Positions 1-9,545 are shown, numbered from the stretch's first letter. The stretch is 64,000 bases of DNA from Bradyrhizobium guangzhouense (GCF_004114955.1 NZ_CP030053.1:6386001-6450000), one strand, 5' to 3'. Notes: generated by a model from the letters alone, not told the origin. Program-made: numbers and translations.

Positions 1-799
1 CCTCGTCGCAGACGAGCGCCGAAATCACCGCATAGCCTTCGGCAACGCCCTGCCGGGCGACATCGCGGTAGAAGCGGGCATGGGCCGCGTCGTTGAGCAC
101 GAACGGCGAGCCCAGTTGCTGCATGCGCTCCTGCTGCTGCACATCGATGACATCCAGAAGCTCGTGCGCGCGCGCAACGTCGGTGGCGATCTCGAACCGC
201 GCGCCGGCATGGCGGCTGAACACGCGCCAGCAGCGCGGCATCTGCATGCGCTTGATCGAGGCCTGATAGTCCGCATAGTCATCGCCGGTCAGCACGAGAT
301 TGCCGTTGAGCGAGCACGAGCCGGAACGGCCGAGCGACACCAGCGGGTTTGGCTTGGCGCCGACATAGGACGGCATCTTCTTGAAACGAAGCAGGTCGAA
401 ACCGTCGGGCAAGGCGCGCAGGCCATCGACCAGTGCCGCACCGATCGCCTCGGCGCCGGGCGCATCGAAACTCGCATCGCATGCAACGATCGGCGCGTTG
501 TTGTCGGAGACGCCGAGATCGGCAAACTCGACGATACGGACGCCGCGCCTTAAGTGGCTGAACATCGGCACCAGCGCGATGTCCTTGGCCGTCGCCGTGT
601 CGGTGATGACGGCGATCAGCGGCGCGACGCCGTGAAACGCTCCGTACCAGGCTCCCAGCCAGTAACCATGCTGAAACGCGGTGCGATGTCCGGCGTCCAG
701 GCGCAATGCGGCCTGTTGCCAGTCACGCAGGAAATCGACTGAGATTCCCGACGTGCTGGATACCCGACCGTCTAGCTGCTCGAGGCTGAGAAACGCCAT
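1..799 (-). CDS. CelD/BcsL-like GNAT acetyltransferase, 3' end beyond window
   Basis: My own minus-strand translation gives an open frame from ATG at 799 to the left edge, 266 residues without a stop, so the C-terminus is outside the window. It starts MAFLSLEQLDGRV and contains a repeatedly aromatic stretch (HGYWLGAWYGAFHGV), then RFKKMPSYVG and SLNGNLVLTGDDY. This resembles the CelD/BcsL acyltransferases (two GNAT-like lobes, usually about 370-400 residues) found with cellulose and exopolysaccharide genes. The family role is thought to be acyl modification of polysaccharide, but the acceptor is unknown. It sits next to the ExoQ-like gene on the same strand. An in-frame TTG at 814 is an alternative start; no strong ribosome site is visible. 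Family call is by pattern only. Confidence 0.62.
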   Translation of the reverse strand, partial: MAFLSLEQLDGRVSSTSGISVDFLRDWQQAALRLDAGHRTAFQHGYWLGAWYGAFHGVAPLIAVITDTATAKDIALVPMFSHLRRGVRIVEFADLGVSDNNAPIVACDASFDAPGAEAIGAALVDGLRALPDGFDLLRFKKMPSYVGAKPNPLVSLGRSGSCSLNGNLVLTGDDYADYQASIKRMQMPRCWRVFSRHAGARFEIATDVARAHELLDVIDVQQQERMQQLGSPFVLNDAAHARFYRDVARQGVAEGYAVISALVCDE

Positions 800-926
800 T
801 TGCGGGGCATACAATTACTGAACACGCCCAGATAGATTATGTTTTGCCGCAGACCACAAGTTACGTCGCTGCTTATCGTTAAGCGGTTACCGTCAGCGCC
901 CCCGCATGCGCGGCTGCGACATCTTG

Positions 927-2279
927 TCAGTGATCGGGTTCCGCTTGCGCAATGCATTGGAACCTGGCCAGGAAGTGCAGCCCTGCGACCGCAAGCGCGA
1001 ACATGAACCAGACCGGATTCTGCCGCTCGACCAGGAAGGTTTCGGTCACCCCGAAATACAGGCCGAACAGCCAGATGGTCAGGAACAGCTTGCCTAGCGC
1101 GTTGCTGCGGTTGTGGGCCTGGACCTCCTGGAAATTGCGCAGCGGCTCGAGCACGAAGATGAGGATGACGAGCAAGAGGCCCGGCAGGCCGATGGTGACG
1201 GCCAGATCGAGATAGCTGTTGTGGCTATGCGCCGCAGTCACCGCCCATTCCGAGCCCTGAATGGTCTTTCCCTCCGCCGCACCGTCCCAGAACGCCGCAT
1301 AGCCATGCCCGGTGATCGGCCTTTCCGCGACGGCTCCGAGTGCAAACTCCCAGATCTCGGAACGGCCGGTGAAGGTGGGGTCGATCGGAAGCGCCCGCGT
1401 AATGCTGCCGAGCACCGGGCTCACGACGCTGCCGACCGTCAGCAGGTTCATCACGATCAGCGGCGCGAAGCAGATGATCCGCTTCAGCCACAGGCTCCTG
1501 ATGACGTAGACCAGCGATGCCAGGGCATAGATCACAAGGCACAGCACCGTCGACGTCTTGCCGCCGGTGAAGATCAGGAAGATGCCTGATAGCAGCGCGA
1601 TCGCTGGCCCCAGCACGAAGGAGCCGGCGGATGACAGGTAAATGCCTATATAAACCAGGATGGACATGACCGGCGAGGCGATGTTCTTGTGGCCGAAGCT
1701 GCCACGCCAGTCGCCGGCAAGCTGCGGCTCGGTGATGTCGAGCGCGGTGTGGATCGCATAGTGCGGGGCAAGGATGATGCCGAGATAGCACGTCACCAGC
1801 AGCACCAGCGCGGCGCCGCCGAGGCACAGATTGAAGCTCCGTTGCGTCGGCGGCAGCAGCGGCACCAGGACGGCAAGCGTGGTTGCGCTGGCCGCGAGCA
1901 CGAAGCGCTGGATCGAGATTTCGCGGCTCTCGGAGAACGCGAGATTGATCATCATCCAGCCGATCAGGCAGAGATGCAGCGGTGTGACCAGGCTTCTGAG
2001 CGAGGGCGCGTCGGCCGCGAGGGTGAACAGCACCGCGACCGCCGCCAGCAATCCGAACGACATGTAGGTCGTCGCCAATCGTCCGCTGACGATGGCTGCG
2101 ACGTCGGGGTTGCGCAGATCTGGAAACGGATCGAGCGTGATCAGGACCAGCAGCAGGGCCGCGACGGCAATCAGGCAACGCGCCGCGTTCACGGCGTTGA
2201 ACTTCGCCAGCGCATCGCGCAGCGCCTGGCCCGGCGAGCGGGCCTCGACGTCGGTCATGTCTGCGGCGCTGCGATCCAT
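927..2279 (-). CDS. O-antigen ligase / ExoQ-type polysaccharide polymerase
   Basis: 450-residue polytopic inner-membrane protein with about ten to twelve hydrophobic segments. The Wzy_C (O-antigen ligase superfamily) signature is visible: WRGSFGHKN at residues 191-199, GRSEIW at 305-310, GHGYAAFW at 324-331 and HSHNSYLDL at 351-359. The periplasmic loop histidine and arginine are features of ExoQ-like polymerases that link repeat units on undecaprenyl carriers. It lies upstream of the acetyltransferase on the same strand and downstream of a glycosyltransferase. ATG 2279 has GTGAGGC just before it; ATG 2258 (residue 8) is a weaker alternative. ExoQ and WaaL-like ligases share the fold, but the GHKN motif and EPS context favour a polymerase. 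Confidence 0.85.
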   Translation of the reverse strand: MDRSAADMTDVEARSPGQALRDALAKFNAVNAARCLIAVAALLLVLITLDPFPDLRNPDVAAIVSGRLATTYMSFGLLAAVAVLFTLAADAPSLRSLVTPLHLCLIGWMMINLAFSESREISIQRFVLAASATTLAVLVPLLPPTQRSFNLCLGGAALVLLVTCYLGIILAPHYAIHTALDITEPQLAGDWRGSFGHKNIASPVMSILVYIGIYLSSAGSFVLGPAIALLSGIFLIFTGGKTSTVLCLVIYALASLVYVIRSLWLKRIICFAPLIVMNLLTVGSVVSPVLGSITRALPIDPTFTGRSEIWEFALGAVAERPITGHGYAAFWDGAAEGKTIQGSEWAVTAAHSHNSYLDLAVTIGLPGLLLVILIFVLEPLRNFQEVQAHNRSNALGKLFLTIWLFGLYFGVTETFLVERQNPVWFMFALAVAGLHFLARFQCIAQAEPDH

Positions 2280-2328
2280 GCCTCACGGCCTGACGGGAAG
2301 ATGAGGGACCCCAAAGGCTACCTCGGGT

Positions 2329-3402
2329 CTACCCCATCCCCGTTAACCATCCGTCAACCAGCATGCCTGAGGCGGCAGGAACCCGGCTCTGCCGCGCGAC
2401 GCTGAGCGCCATCTCGTAATATTGCAGCGCGCGCTGCTCCAGCGTCAGATTATCGAGAATATAGCCGCGCGGATCGAATTTGCCCGCGGTGCAGCCAGCC
2501 CAGAAATCGCTCCAGTGCTCCTCGAAGCCGGCCTGGTCGGTGAACTTGAGCCCGCAGCGATCGTCCCAATAGGGCACCGACGAGACGGGCGCGAACTGGA
2601 CACGGTGCGGATAATAGTCGGGATCTCGCCACGGGCCACCGGGATCCCAGGCAAACACCGGCACGCCGCAGGACAGCGCCTGCTGATAGGCGATGCCCTG
2701 ACTCTCGTTCTGGCACAGGAAGATCATCGAGCGCGAACGCGCTAGCGCGGACCGGTAGTCCTCCTCCTTGTAGCTGCCGTAACGCAGCTCGGTGAAGGAG
2801 CGGCCTTCCCTCGTCAGCCGTGCGCGAACCGGCTCGACCATTTCAGGCACGTGGCGCTCGCGATCCAGGCTGACCTTGTCGTAGATCAGGACGTCGATGG
2901 TCTTGTCGCGCGGGCGCGACGGCGCCCACTGATCCGTGTCGATGCCGACGGGCCAGGCTTCCGTCTCCGGCCAATGCGGCCGGTACATCTCGGCATACCA
3001 ATCGCCCGGCACCAGAAATTTCTTGACCGGAAGCCGCTTGAACAGGTCGGGATCGTCGAACGGATGGTTATAGGCACAAACGCCGAGCAGGATCGGGTTC
3101 TTCCACGCAAACTTGTCGAGCAGGAATGCGCGACCGATGATGCAGGCGACCTCCTCCGGGTGCTGCGCGATGTAGCGGTAGTCGTTGACGCGGTAGCGGA
3201 TGCCCAGACGATCGAGCCCGGCACAGAGATTGAGGAACACGCGCAGCTGTCCGCTCATGCGCGGCTCGCCGAACAGCATCTTGCGCGCCATGCGCCGCAA
3301 ATGGCGGTCGCCGGGAAACCAGCGATCGTCCTTGTCCTCGAAGAACAGGTTGAGGATCATGTCGTCGGGATCGTAGTCGAATGTCTTTGCGGGCACTTGC
3401 AT
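2329..3402 (-). CDS. GT-B fold glycosyltransferase (group 1 type)
   Basis: 357 residues, cytoplasmic. The C-terminal half carries a GT-B donor-site pattern: SMIFLCQNESQGIAYQQALS with CGVPVFAWD soon after, the glutamate/glutamine-rich loop typical of sugar-nucleotide binding. The N-terminal half (VNDYRYIAQHPEEVAC, LVPGDWYAEMYRPHWP) looks like an acceptor domain. It probably transfers one sugar to a lipid-linked exopolysaccharide repeat unit. It is followed on the same strand, after 49 bases, by the ExoQ-like gene, so the two are likely cotranscribed with the acetyltransferase. Donor and acceptor cannot be read from sequence. Start ATG 3402 is taken because the ORF begins there; the ribosome site is not convincing. 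Confidence 0.75.
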   Translation of the reverse strand: MQVPAKTFDYDPDDMILNLFFEDKDDRWFPGDRHLRRMARKMLFGEPRMSGQLRVFLNLCAGLDRLGIRYRVNDYRYIAQHPEEVACIIGRAFLLDKFAWKNPILLGVCAYNHPFDDPDLFKRLPVKKFLVPGDWYAEMYRPHWPETEAWPVGIDTDQWAPSRPRDKTIDVLIYDKVSLDRERHVPEMVEPVRARLTREGRSFTELRYGSYKEEDYRSALARSRSMIFLCQNESQGIAYQQALSCGVPVFAWDPGGPWRDPDYYPHRVQFAPVSSVPYWDDRCGLKFTDQAGFEEHWSDFWAGCTAGKFDPRGYILDNLTLEQRALQYYEMALSVARQSRVPAASGMLVDGWLTGMG

Positions 3403-3627
3403 CCATCCGCGGCATCAGGGCCTCGCATTGTCGCATGAGACCGGCTGTCGCACCTCTCGAGATCAGTGACAGACTTAACGCCACGGGCTTAACGGTAATC
3501 TACGAAACCGATGATCCGGGTGGCCTTCGCAACAACGATTTCGTCCTTATGTGGGTATCATACGCGTGCCCAGACCGCGGCTGCGGGCCGCCTGGTTAAC
3601 AGATCCTTAAACACGACGAGCCCTCGC

Positions 3628-4599
3628 TTGACCCTCGCCGACGCCACGCTAGATGCACCGACCGCCGCGCCCGCGGCCGCGGATGCGCGTGCGGCAACGC
3701 CGGTGGTGTCGGTCATCGTCCCTGCGAAGAATGCTGCGGCCTATATCGGCGAGACCATCGCAAGCGCGCTCGCGCAAGATGGCGTCGCCGAGGTGATCGT
3801 CGTCGATGACGGCTCAACCGACGACACGATTACCATCGTCCACGCCATCCACGGTCCGCGGCTTCGCCTGATCAGGAACGATGCCAGCGGCGTGTCGGCC
3901 GCGCGAAACTTCGGCGCACGGAATGCGCGCGGGGACTGGCTGATGTTTCTCGACGCGGATGATCGGCTGCGGCCGGATGCAGTGACGACGCTGCTGGCGG
4001 CGGCAAAGGCCGCGCCGCGCGCCGTGCTGGTCTATGGCGACTACAACACGATCGACAGCGCGGGGCGGTCGATCGGCCGCCGCGATCTCTTGAAGGGACG
4101 CCTCAAGCCCTCCGGTCAGGTCCTGGAGCGGCTCGCCGGCGGCAATTTCATCGTCAACGGCGGCATCATGCTGGTTCGCGCCGACGCCTTCCGCACCACC
4201 GGCGGCTTCGACATTTCGCTGCGCTATTGCGAGGACTGGCACTGCTGGTGCCGGCTCGCCGCGACCGGCGAGTTCGCCTATGTGCCAAAGCTTCTGCTCG
4301 ACTACCGGCTGCACACGGCCAACACGATGAACGCGGCCGTGCGAACGCCGCAGGATTTCTTCCCGGCGGTGGCGCGCGTGTTCGGTGACGAGCTCATCCT
4401 TGGCAAGCTGCCATCGGGCGCGGCAGCGCGGCTGCGGCGGGCGGCCGAGATCCATCTCGTCACTTATGCCGCGACGCAGGCCGTCCGCTTCGGGCGACAT
4501 CGCGACGCACTTGCCTATCTCGGCATGGTCGGCCGGCGATCGCTCAAGGCGGTGCCGCGGTCCGCGATCAAGATCGCGCTTTCCTATTTTGGGATCTAG
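3628..4599 (+). CDS. GT2 family glycosyltransferase
   Basis: GT-A fold family 2 transferase. Motifs in order: VSVIVPAKNAAAYIGETI, VIVVDDGSTDDT (nucleotide site), SAARNFGARNARGDWLMFLD, the metal-binding DADD, then a late YCEDWHCWCRLA with the ED of the catalytic-base region. No membrane segments, so it is a soluble or peripheral enzyme adding one sugar in exopolysaccharide assembly. The open frame extends up to ATG 3511, but 3511-3627 is AT-rich in places and does not read like protein, and GT2 enzymes usually begin shortly before VSVIVP. I therefore prefer TTG 3628, which has GACGAG upstream (323 residues). It runs divergently from the GT-B gene and convergently with the next GT2. Confidence 0.85.
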   Translation: MTLADATLDAPTAAPAAADARAATPVVSVIVPAKNAAAYIGETIASALAQDGVAEVIVVDDGSTDDTITIVHAIHGPRLRLIRNDASGVSAARNFGARNARGDWLMFLDADDRLRPDAVTTLLAAAKAAPRAVLVYGDYNTIDSAGRSIGRRDLLKGRLKPSGQVLERLAGGNFIVNGGIMLVRADAFRTTGGFDISLRYCEDWHCWCRLAATGEFAYVPKLLLDYRLHTANTMNAAVRTPQDFFPAVARVFGDELILGKLPSGAAARLRRAAEIHLVTYAATQAVRFGRHRDALAYLGMVGRRSLKAVPRSAIKIALSYFGI

Positions 4600-4617
4600 C
4601 GTCTCGGCGCGAACGCG

Positions 4618-5646
4618 TCAGGAGACGATCTTCGAGGCCTCATAAGGCTTCGGATCGAAGCCGAATGCCGCGAGCGCGGACCCGACGGCCACCAGCAAGG
4701 GGTGCATCGCAACGACAGCCCTCGATGACGTCAGCAGGCGGACCGAGCGCACCAGGGACAGCGGCAGTCGTCCGAGCGTCTGCGCAAACAGGCGCGCCCG
4801 TGCCGCCACACCGCGCGCGGCTTTCGATCGCGCACGGTAGTTGATCACCCCGATGCGCAGGCCCCGCCTGGCGATCCAGCCGAGCCTGGTTCGGCTTTGC
4901 GGCACGGTCTCGGTGATGATGGCTTCCGCGGTCCAGTGGAAGATCATGCCGGCATTGCGGCCGCGATAGAAGAAATCGCAATCGCCGCCGCCGAGAAAAT
5001 TGAATTGCAGATCGAAGGCGGGGCTGCCGAGCCGGTCGAACGCGGCGCGCGTGATCAGGCAATTGCCGCAGCCATAGATCATCGGCACGGCGCCGGTGTA
5101 ATCGTAGGCAGGACAGAAGGCCGGATGACGCGCGAGCCAGGGCCGGCTGTCATCGTCGAACACCGGCAGCACCGGTCCGCCGACAATGTCGGCGCCGGTC
5201 GCCTCCGCCGTGCGAACCATCAGCTCGAGCCAATCGGGCGACGCGATCTCGTCGTCGTCGATCATCAGAAAGCGGGTCGCGGAGGGAAACACCGCCTGCG
5301 CCGTCTCGAACGCGGCGTTGATCGCCTGGCAATTGCCCTGCCGCTGCTCGACCAGGCAGATGCCTTGGAGCTTGCCGGACGCGAGGTATTCCGCAGCCAC
5401 CGGAGCGCTCGCGCGCCCTGCCGCGTCGTTCTCAACCATGACCACCGCGAAAGAGCGCGGGGTGCGCTGATTGACCAGCGAATCCAGCGTGAGCCGCAGA
5501 TGGTCGGGTCGGCGGAAGCAGGGAATGCAAACGACGATGCCGACCGAAAGGTCGATGACGCGCGAGCTCGCCGCGATCTCCCTGAAGGGATCGCGCATGG
5601 AATCCGAGATCCGGCTGGCGGACAAATCTGTCGGGATCAGCGTCAT
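4618..5646 (-). CDS. GT2 family glycosyltransferase
   Basis: 342 residues from ATG 5646, preceded by TTGAGAACGCA. GT-A signatures: VGIVVCIPCFRRPDHLRLTL, the QGNCQAINAA region, FLMIDDDEIASPDWLELM with an aspartate triad for the metal, and later FNFLGGGDCDFFYRGR, which fits the acceptor/base (ED-like) position. A basic C-terminal stretch (GWIARRGLRIGVINYRARSK) and a hydrophobic end (LVAVGSALAAFGF) suggest association with the inner membrane. The frame opens as far as GTG 5766, giving 382 residues, but that extension is rich in Arg/Cys and less protein-like. Three-prime end faces the previous GT2 with an 18-base gap. Substrate unknown. Confidence 0.83.
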   Translation of the reverse strand: MTLIPTDLSASRISDSMRDPFREIAASSRVIDLSVGIVVCIPCFRRPDHLRLTLDSLVNQRTPRSFAVVMVENDAAGRASAPVAAEYLASGKLQGICLVEQRQGNCQAINAAFETAQAVFPSATRFLMIDDDEIASPDWLELMVRTAEATGADIVGGPVLPVFDDDSRPWLARHPAFCPAYDYTGAVPMIYGCGNCLITRAAFDRLGSPAFDLQFNFLGGGDCDFFYRGRNAGMIFHWTAEAIITETVPQSRTRLGWIARRGLRIGVINYRARSKAARGVAARARLFAQTLGRLPLSLVRSVRLLTSSRAVVAMHPLLVAVGSALAAFGFDPKPYEASKIVS

Positions 5647-6417
5647 TGCGTTCTCAATGCCCGAGATATGTTGAGAAAGCCCTGCGTCCACTGTCCCGCG
5701 ACGACACGGCGACACGAGACAGATGCGTGCCAAAATGAGCGGCCTGCTCGCGTGATCGAATTGCACCGCGACGACGATATTCCGGCCGTGAAACGTCCTA
5801 TCATGCGCTCAACCGCTTTTGCGTGTTTTCCCTGCGAATTCCTCGGCGCGTGATACTGCAATTCGTAGTCCATCACGCGCCGGCAGCGCTGGCACGGACG
5901 ATGCCGTAGTTAACGTGGGGTCCGATTAACCGGACTGTAAGCACCGCGATCGGTGATGTCCCGCGGCATCGGATTTGCTCTTCGATGTCGCCAGATTTTT
6001 CCTGTAAATTTGAGTCGAACAAGCGCGGTTGGAGAAGATGCACAAGTCGGCCACGATCGAGTTTGCAGCGACGGCCAAAGCGCGCCGCGGCGACGATCAC
6101 GTCATCCTGCGACGGGCCTGAGGCCATGCGCGCGCAACCACGCCATCACGCTGCGATGCCGGACGCGCGCGCACCGCTGGGCACGCCTGGTAACGAACCG
6201 TTAATCACTGGGGAGCTGCCGGCACCGAGGCGGCACAACGACGCGGCGAATGGCGGCCTGCGCTTAAACGCTTTGTTTGCCATTTCGGTGAATAGTCCCT
6301 CAATGAGTATGGTTAATTTTCCCTGTTGCGTTGGTTGCGCACCTATATCCCCGGTGCGAGGCGTAAAGCGAAGAGTAACCCCTCAGCCCGCGACCGTTGG
6401 AATGAAAGCTGGGGACT
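5647..6417. promoter_or_regulatory. Long intergenic region between divergent EPS genes
   Basis: About 770 bases between the minus-strand GT2 and the plus-strand Wzz/ExoP gene with no convincing coding frame; small frames here lack coding character or a ribosome site. It contains several AT-richer patches in otherwise GC-rich DNA (around 5908-5935 with GTTAAC, 5990-6015, and 6290-6322 with GGTTAATTTTCC) and a short CACCG/CGGTG inverted repeat near 5942-5955. It must hold both divergent promoters, and its length suggests regulatory protein binding or a leader transcript. No specific site could be assigned. Confidence 0.5.
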
Positions 6418-8706
6418 ATGCTTGACTATAACCAGCCGATTGATCGGGCCAGGAATCCGACCGGGTCGGAGGCCCCGCAGCGAAAATCCGAGGCCGGCTT
6501 TAGTGTGCTGGAACTCGCCAACCTGCTGTGGCGGCGCAAGATCGCGATTGCCTCCGCGGCACTGATCGGCGCGTGCGTCGCCGTCGCCGTCGGCAAGAGC
6601 CTGACACCCCGCTACACCGCAACCGCGCAGCTCTATGTCGACCCGCGCGAGCTTCAGCTGGTCGATCGCGAGCTGACGCCCCGCGCGCAGGACGTCTCCG
6701 GCATGTCCATGCTGGTGGAGAGCCAGGCGCGCCTGATCACCTCCAACAGCGTTCTGCTGCAGGTGATCCAGCAGGCGGGCCTCGACAAGGATCCGGAGTT
6801 CGGTGGCGAGAGCAAGACGCTGGCCTCGTCACTGCTCGGCCTGATCGGTCTGCAGCCCCGCGCGCCCTCTGCTGCGGAAACCAAGGAGGTGCAGCTCGCC
6901 GCCCTCGATGCGCTGAACAGGCACATCACGATCCGCAAGACCGACAAGAGCTTCATCGTCGACATCGAGGTCTGGTCGACCGATCCGGCAAAGGCGGCGA
7001 TGCTCGCCAATACCCTGACCAACGCCTACCTCACGGAGTCCCGCAACTCCCAGGCACTCGCCGCACGGCGCGCCACCAGCGAATTGTCGGGCCGGCTGAA
7101 GGAGCTGCGCGAGCGGCTGCGCAATGCCGAGACCGCGCTCGCCACCTACAAGGCCCAGAACAATTTCGTCGGCACCCAGGATGCGCTGATCTCCGATCAG
7201 CAGCTCTCTTCGAGCAACCAGCGGCTGTCCGCGGCCCGCGCGGCGACGATGGACACACAGGCGCGGCTGGATCAGATCGAGGCAAACAAGCGGACCGCCG
7301 CCGATGCCGGCGCGATCCCCGAAGCGCTGCAATCGCCGACGATCGCAAACCTGCGCGCGCAATATGCCGATGCCCGCAAGAAATATGCGGAGCAGACCGC
7401 CGAGCTCGGCCCGCGCCACCCGGCGCTGCGGCAGACCGAGAAGCAGGTCGAGGACCTCAAGCGCACCATCAACGAAGAGATCGACCGTTTTGCACTGTCC
7501 GCCAAGAACGATCTGACTCGCGCCCGCGACTACGAGGCTTCGCTCAACCGCGCTCTGGAAGTGCAGAAGCGGCAGAGCGTGCAGCTCAGCCAGGCGGCCG
7601 TGCGCCTGCGCGAGCTCGAGCGCGAGGCCGACGCCAGCCGCGACGTCTATCAGTCCTTCCTCAAGCGGTCGCGCGAGACCGAGGAACAGGAAACCCTGAA
7701 CACCTCGGCGGCCCGCGTCATTGGCGAGGCAACGGTGCCGCAGCGCCGCTCGTTCCCGCCGGGCATGACCCTGTTCGCGATGATCGGCTTCATCTTCGGC
7801 GGGCTTGCCGCCGCCTTCTGGTTCGTCGCGGCCGAGCATCTGTTCAACGGCGCGGCCGCACCCGAACCGGGCCGCCGCGAGCGCAAGCCTGCGCCCGACA
7901 TTGCGAAGCCCCAGGTCGAAGCCGCCGCGCCTGCGCCCGCGCTTGCGCTGGTCGAGAAGCCGCTGATCGCCCGCCTCCAGGAGGCGGACGTGATCCGCAC
8001 GCTCGGCGGCATTCTCGCAACCGGCAGCGGCGTCGATCTGACCCGGTTAGGCTGGCCGACACTTCGTCCCGGATTTCCGTTGACGACCCTGCTCAACGCG
8101 CTGCGCGACATGCGCGCCGCGATGGCGCGCCGCACCGGCAGCAAGACGACGCCCGTGATCGCGCTCGTCGGGGCCGGCCAGACCACGGGGCGTAGCGTGA
8201 GCGCGCTGAATTTCGCGCTCGCGGCCGCGCGCGACGGCAGCCGCGTGCTGATGATCGATGCAGATCATCAAGCGCACGCGCTCTCGAGCAAGGTCAAACG
8301 TCCGGGCAAGTCCGAAGCCGGCAAGGTCGGCTGGCTCGCGATCGGCAGCAAGACGACGCGCGAGATCAAGACCGTGAACGGCATCTCCGTGCTGCCGGCG
8401 ACCGAGAGCGATGCCGGCAAGGCGACTGATGCCATCCGCAAGGCGATCGCGCAGGCGCGTGCGGCCGGCCGCTATGACCTCGTCATCCTCGACGGCCCCG
8501 CGATGCCGCTCTCGGCCGCCGGCCGCAAGCTACTCGATGACACCGACGCGCTGGTGGCGGTGCTGCCGACCAGCCTCGACATCAACGACAGCATGGAAGA
8601 GATCCTGACCGCGCTCGGCCCGGCCCAGCGCAAGCTCGTCGGCGTCGTGCTCGACGAGCTCACCCCGGCGACCCAAACGCGCCAGCGAGGCAAACAATAT
8701 GCTTGA
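6418..8706 (+). CDS. Wzz/ExoP-GumC polysaccharide copolymerase with degenerate kinase-like domain
   Basis: 762 residues. A Wzz domain is bracketed by two membrane segments (about 42-59 and 450-475), with the proline-rich RRSFPPGM before the second. Between them lies a long coiled-coil periplasmic stretch (about 200-410). After the second helix a cytoplasmic MinD/BY-kinase-like fold follows: VGAGQTTGRS (584-593) where a Walker A should be, VLMIDADH (610-617) as Walker A-prime, and DLVILDGPAM as Walker B. The P-loop lysine is absent and only one tyrosine (761) lies at the C-terminus, so autokinase activity is doubtful. Such proteins set chain length and couple polymerisation to export. GGGGA precedes ATG 6418. 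The next gene overlaps by 8 bases. Confidence 0.88.
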   Translation: MLDYNQPIDRARNPTGSEAPQRKSEAGFSVLELANLLWRRKIAIASAALIGACVAVAVGKSLTPRYTATAQLYVDPRELQLVDRELTPRAQDVSGMSMLVESQARLITSNSVLLQVIQQAGLDKDPEFGGESKTLASSLLGLIGLQPRAPSAAETKEVQLAALDALNRHITIRKTDKSFIVDIEVWSTDPAKAAMLANTLTNAYLTESRNSQALAARRATSELSGRLKELRERLRNAETALATYKAQNNFVGTQDALISDQQLSSSNQRLSAARAATMDTQARLDQIEANKRTAADAGAIPEALQSPTIANLRAQYADARKKYAEQTAELGPRHPALRQTEKQVEDLKRTINEEIDRFALSAKNDLTRARDYEASLNRALEVQKRQSVQLSQAAVRLRELEREADASRDVYQSFLKRSRETEEQETLNTSAARVIGEATVPQRRSFPPGMTLFAMIGFIFGGLAAAFWFVAAEHLFNGAAAPEPGRRERKPAPDIAKPQVEAAAPAPALALVEKPLIARLQEADVIRTLGGILATGSGVDLTRLGWPTLRPGFPLTTLLNALRDMRAAMARRTGSKTTPVIALVGAGQTTGRSVSALNFALAAARDGSRVLMIDADHQAHALSSKVKRPGKSEAGKVGWLAIGSKTTREIKTVNGISVLPATESDAGKATDAIRKAIAQARAAGRYDLVILDGPAMPLSAAGRKLLDDTDALVAVLPTSLDINDSMEEILTALGPAQRKLVGVVLDELTPATQTRQRGKQYA

Positions 8707-9505
8707 GCGTCGCGTCAATCTCGAGGGTCGGGCCGCAACCGCCGACGTGCCCCGGATCACCGTCGGCGGCCTGCGCATGGCCGCACTCGACCTGGAAGCA
8801 ACCGCCGACTTCATGATCGAGGCGACCGACCAACGTCACCGTATCAGCCGCCCGCTGTACCTGACCTCTGCCAATGGCGAGGTGCTGGCGCGCTGCTCGA
8901 CCGAGCCGCAGACCGAACGTCTGTTCCGCGCCGCCGATCTGATCAATGCCGACGGCCAACCGCTGGTCGCGGCCTCGAAGCTGCAGTCCTGGTTTCCCCT
9001 GCCCGAGCGCGTCGCCACGACCGACCTGTTCCATGTCGTCGCGCGCAAGGCGGAGGCGACCGGTCGCACCTTCTACCTGCTCGGTGCCAGCGAGGAGGAG
9101 AACGCCGCGGCCGTGAGGCGCGTCCAGAACATGTATCCAAAGCTCAAGATCGTCGGCCACAGCCATGGCTATCTCCGTGGCGAGGCGCTGCGGGCCAAGG
9201 TCGACGAGATCAACGCGCTTGCGCCCGACTTCCTGTGGGTCGCGCTCGGTGTCCCGAACGAGCAGGCGTTTGTCGAGGAGTACACGCCGCTGCTTACCAA
9301 TGTCGGCGTCATCAAGACGTCGGGCGGCCTGTTCAACTTCCTGTCGGGCAGCCGATCCCGCGCGCCGCGGTGGATGCAGAGGGTCGGGCTCGAATGGGCC
9401 TGGCGTACCTGGCTCGAACCGCGCCGCCTGTTCTGGCGCTATTTGACCACCAACCCGCGCGCGATCTATCTTCTGTTCAGCCGCAACCGGCCATTCAATC
9501 GCTGA
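8699..9505 (+). CDS. WecG/TagA/CpsF family (GT26) glycosyltransferase
   Basis: 268 residues. The family signature is clear: YLTSANGEV (54-62), INADGQPLV (82-90, with the catalytic-type Asp86), ERVATTDLF (103-111), FYLLGAS, then FLWVALGVPNEQAFVEE, the GGLFNFLSG loop and the C-terminal RAPRWMQRVGLEWAWR, followed by EPRRLFWRY. These membrane-associated transferases add UDP-activated N-acetylmannosamine-type or other sugars to lipid-linked acceptors. Start ATG 8699 overlaps the stop of the Wzz/ExoP gene with GAGG upstream, implying translational coupling. The C-terminal basic/aromatic tail is the usual membrane-docking appendage. Sugar specificity is not deducible. Confidence 0.9.
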   Translation: MLERRVNLEGRAATADVPRITVGGLRMAALDLEATADFMIEATDQRHRISRPLYLTSANGEVLARCSTEPQTERLFRAADLINADGQPLVAASKLQSWFPLPERVATTDLFHVVARKAEATGRTFYLLGASEEENAAAVRRVQNMYPKLKIVGHSHGYLRGEALRAKVDEINALAPDFLWVALGVPNEQAFVEEYTPLLTNVGVIKTSGGLFNFLSGSRSRAPRWMQRVGLEWAWRTWLEPRRLFWRYLTTNPRAIYLLFSRNRPFNR

Positions 9506-9545
9506 GACGCCTCGCGCATCCGCTCAGATCACGCCGAGCCCGCCG

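Noticed and set aside
3511..3627. N-terminal extension of the first GT2 gene
   Set aside because: Non-protein-like composition and AT-rich tracts; TTG 3628 with GACGAG fits better. The choice is not certain.
5873..6127. 84-codon minus-strand frame in the EPS intergenic region
   Set aside because: No ribosome site, no motif, and crosses AT-rich promoter-like DNA.
6528..8195. 555-codon frame inside the Wzz/ExoP gene
   Set aside because: Same-strand out-of-frame shadow, Arg/Ala/Pro-rich and without domain motifs.
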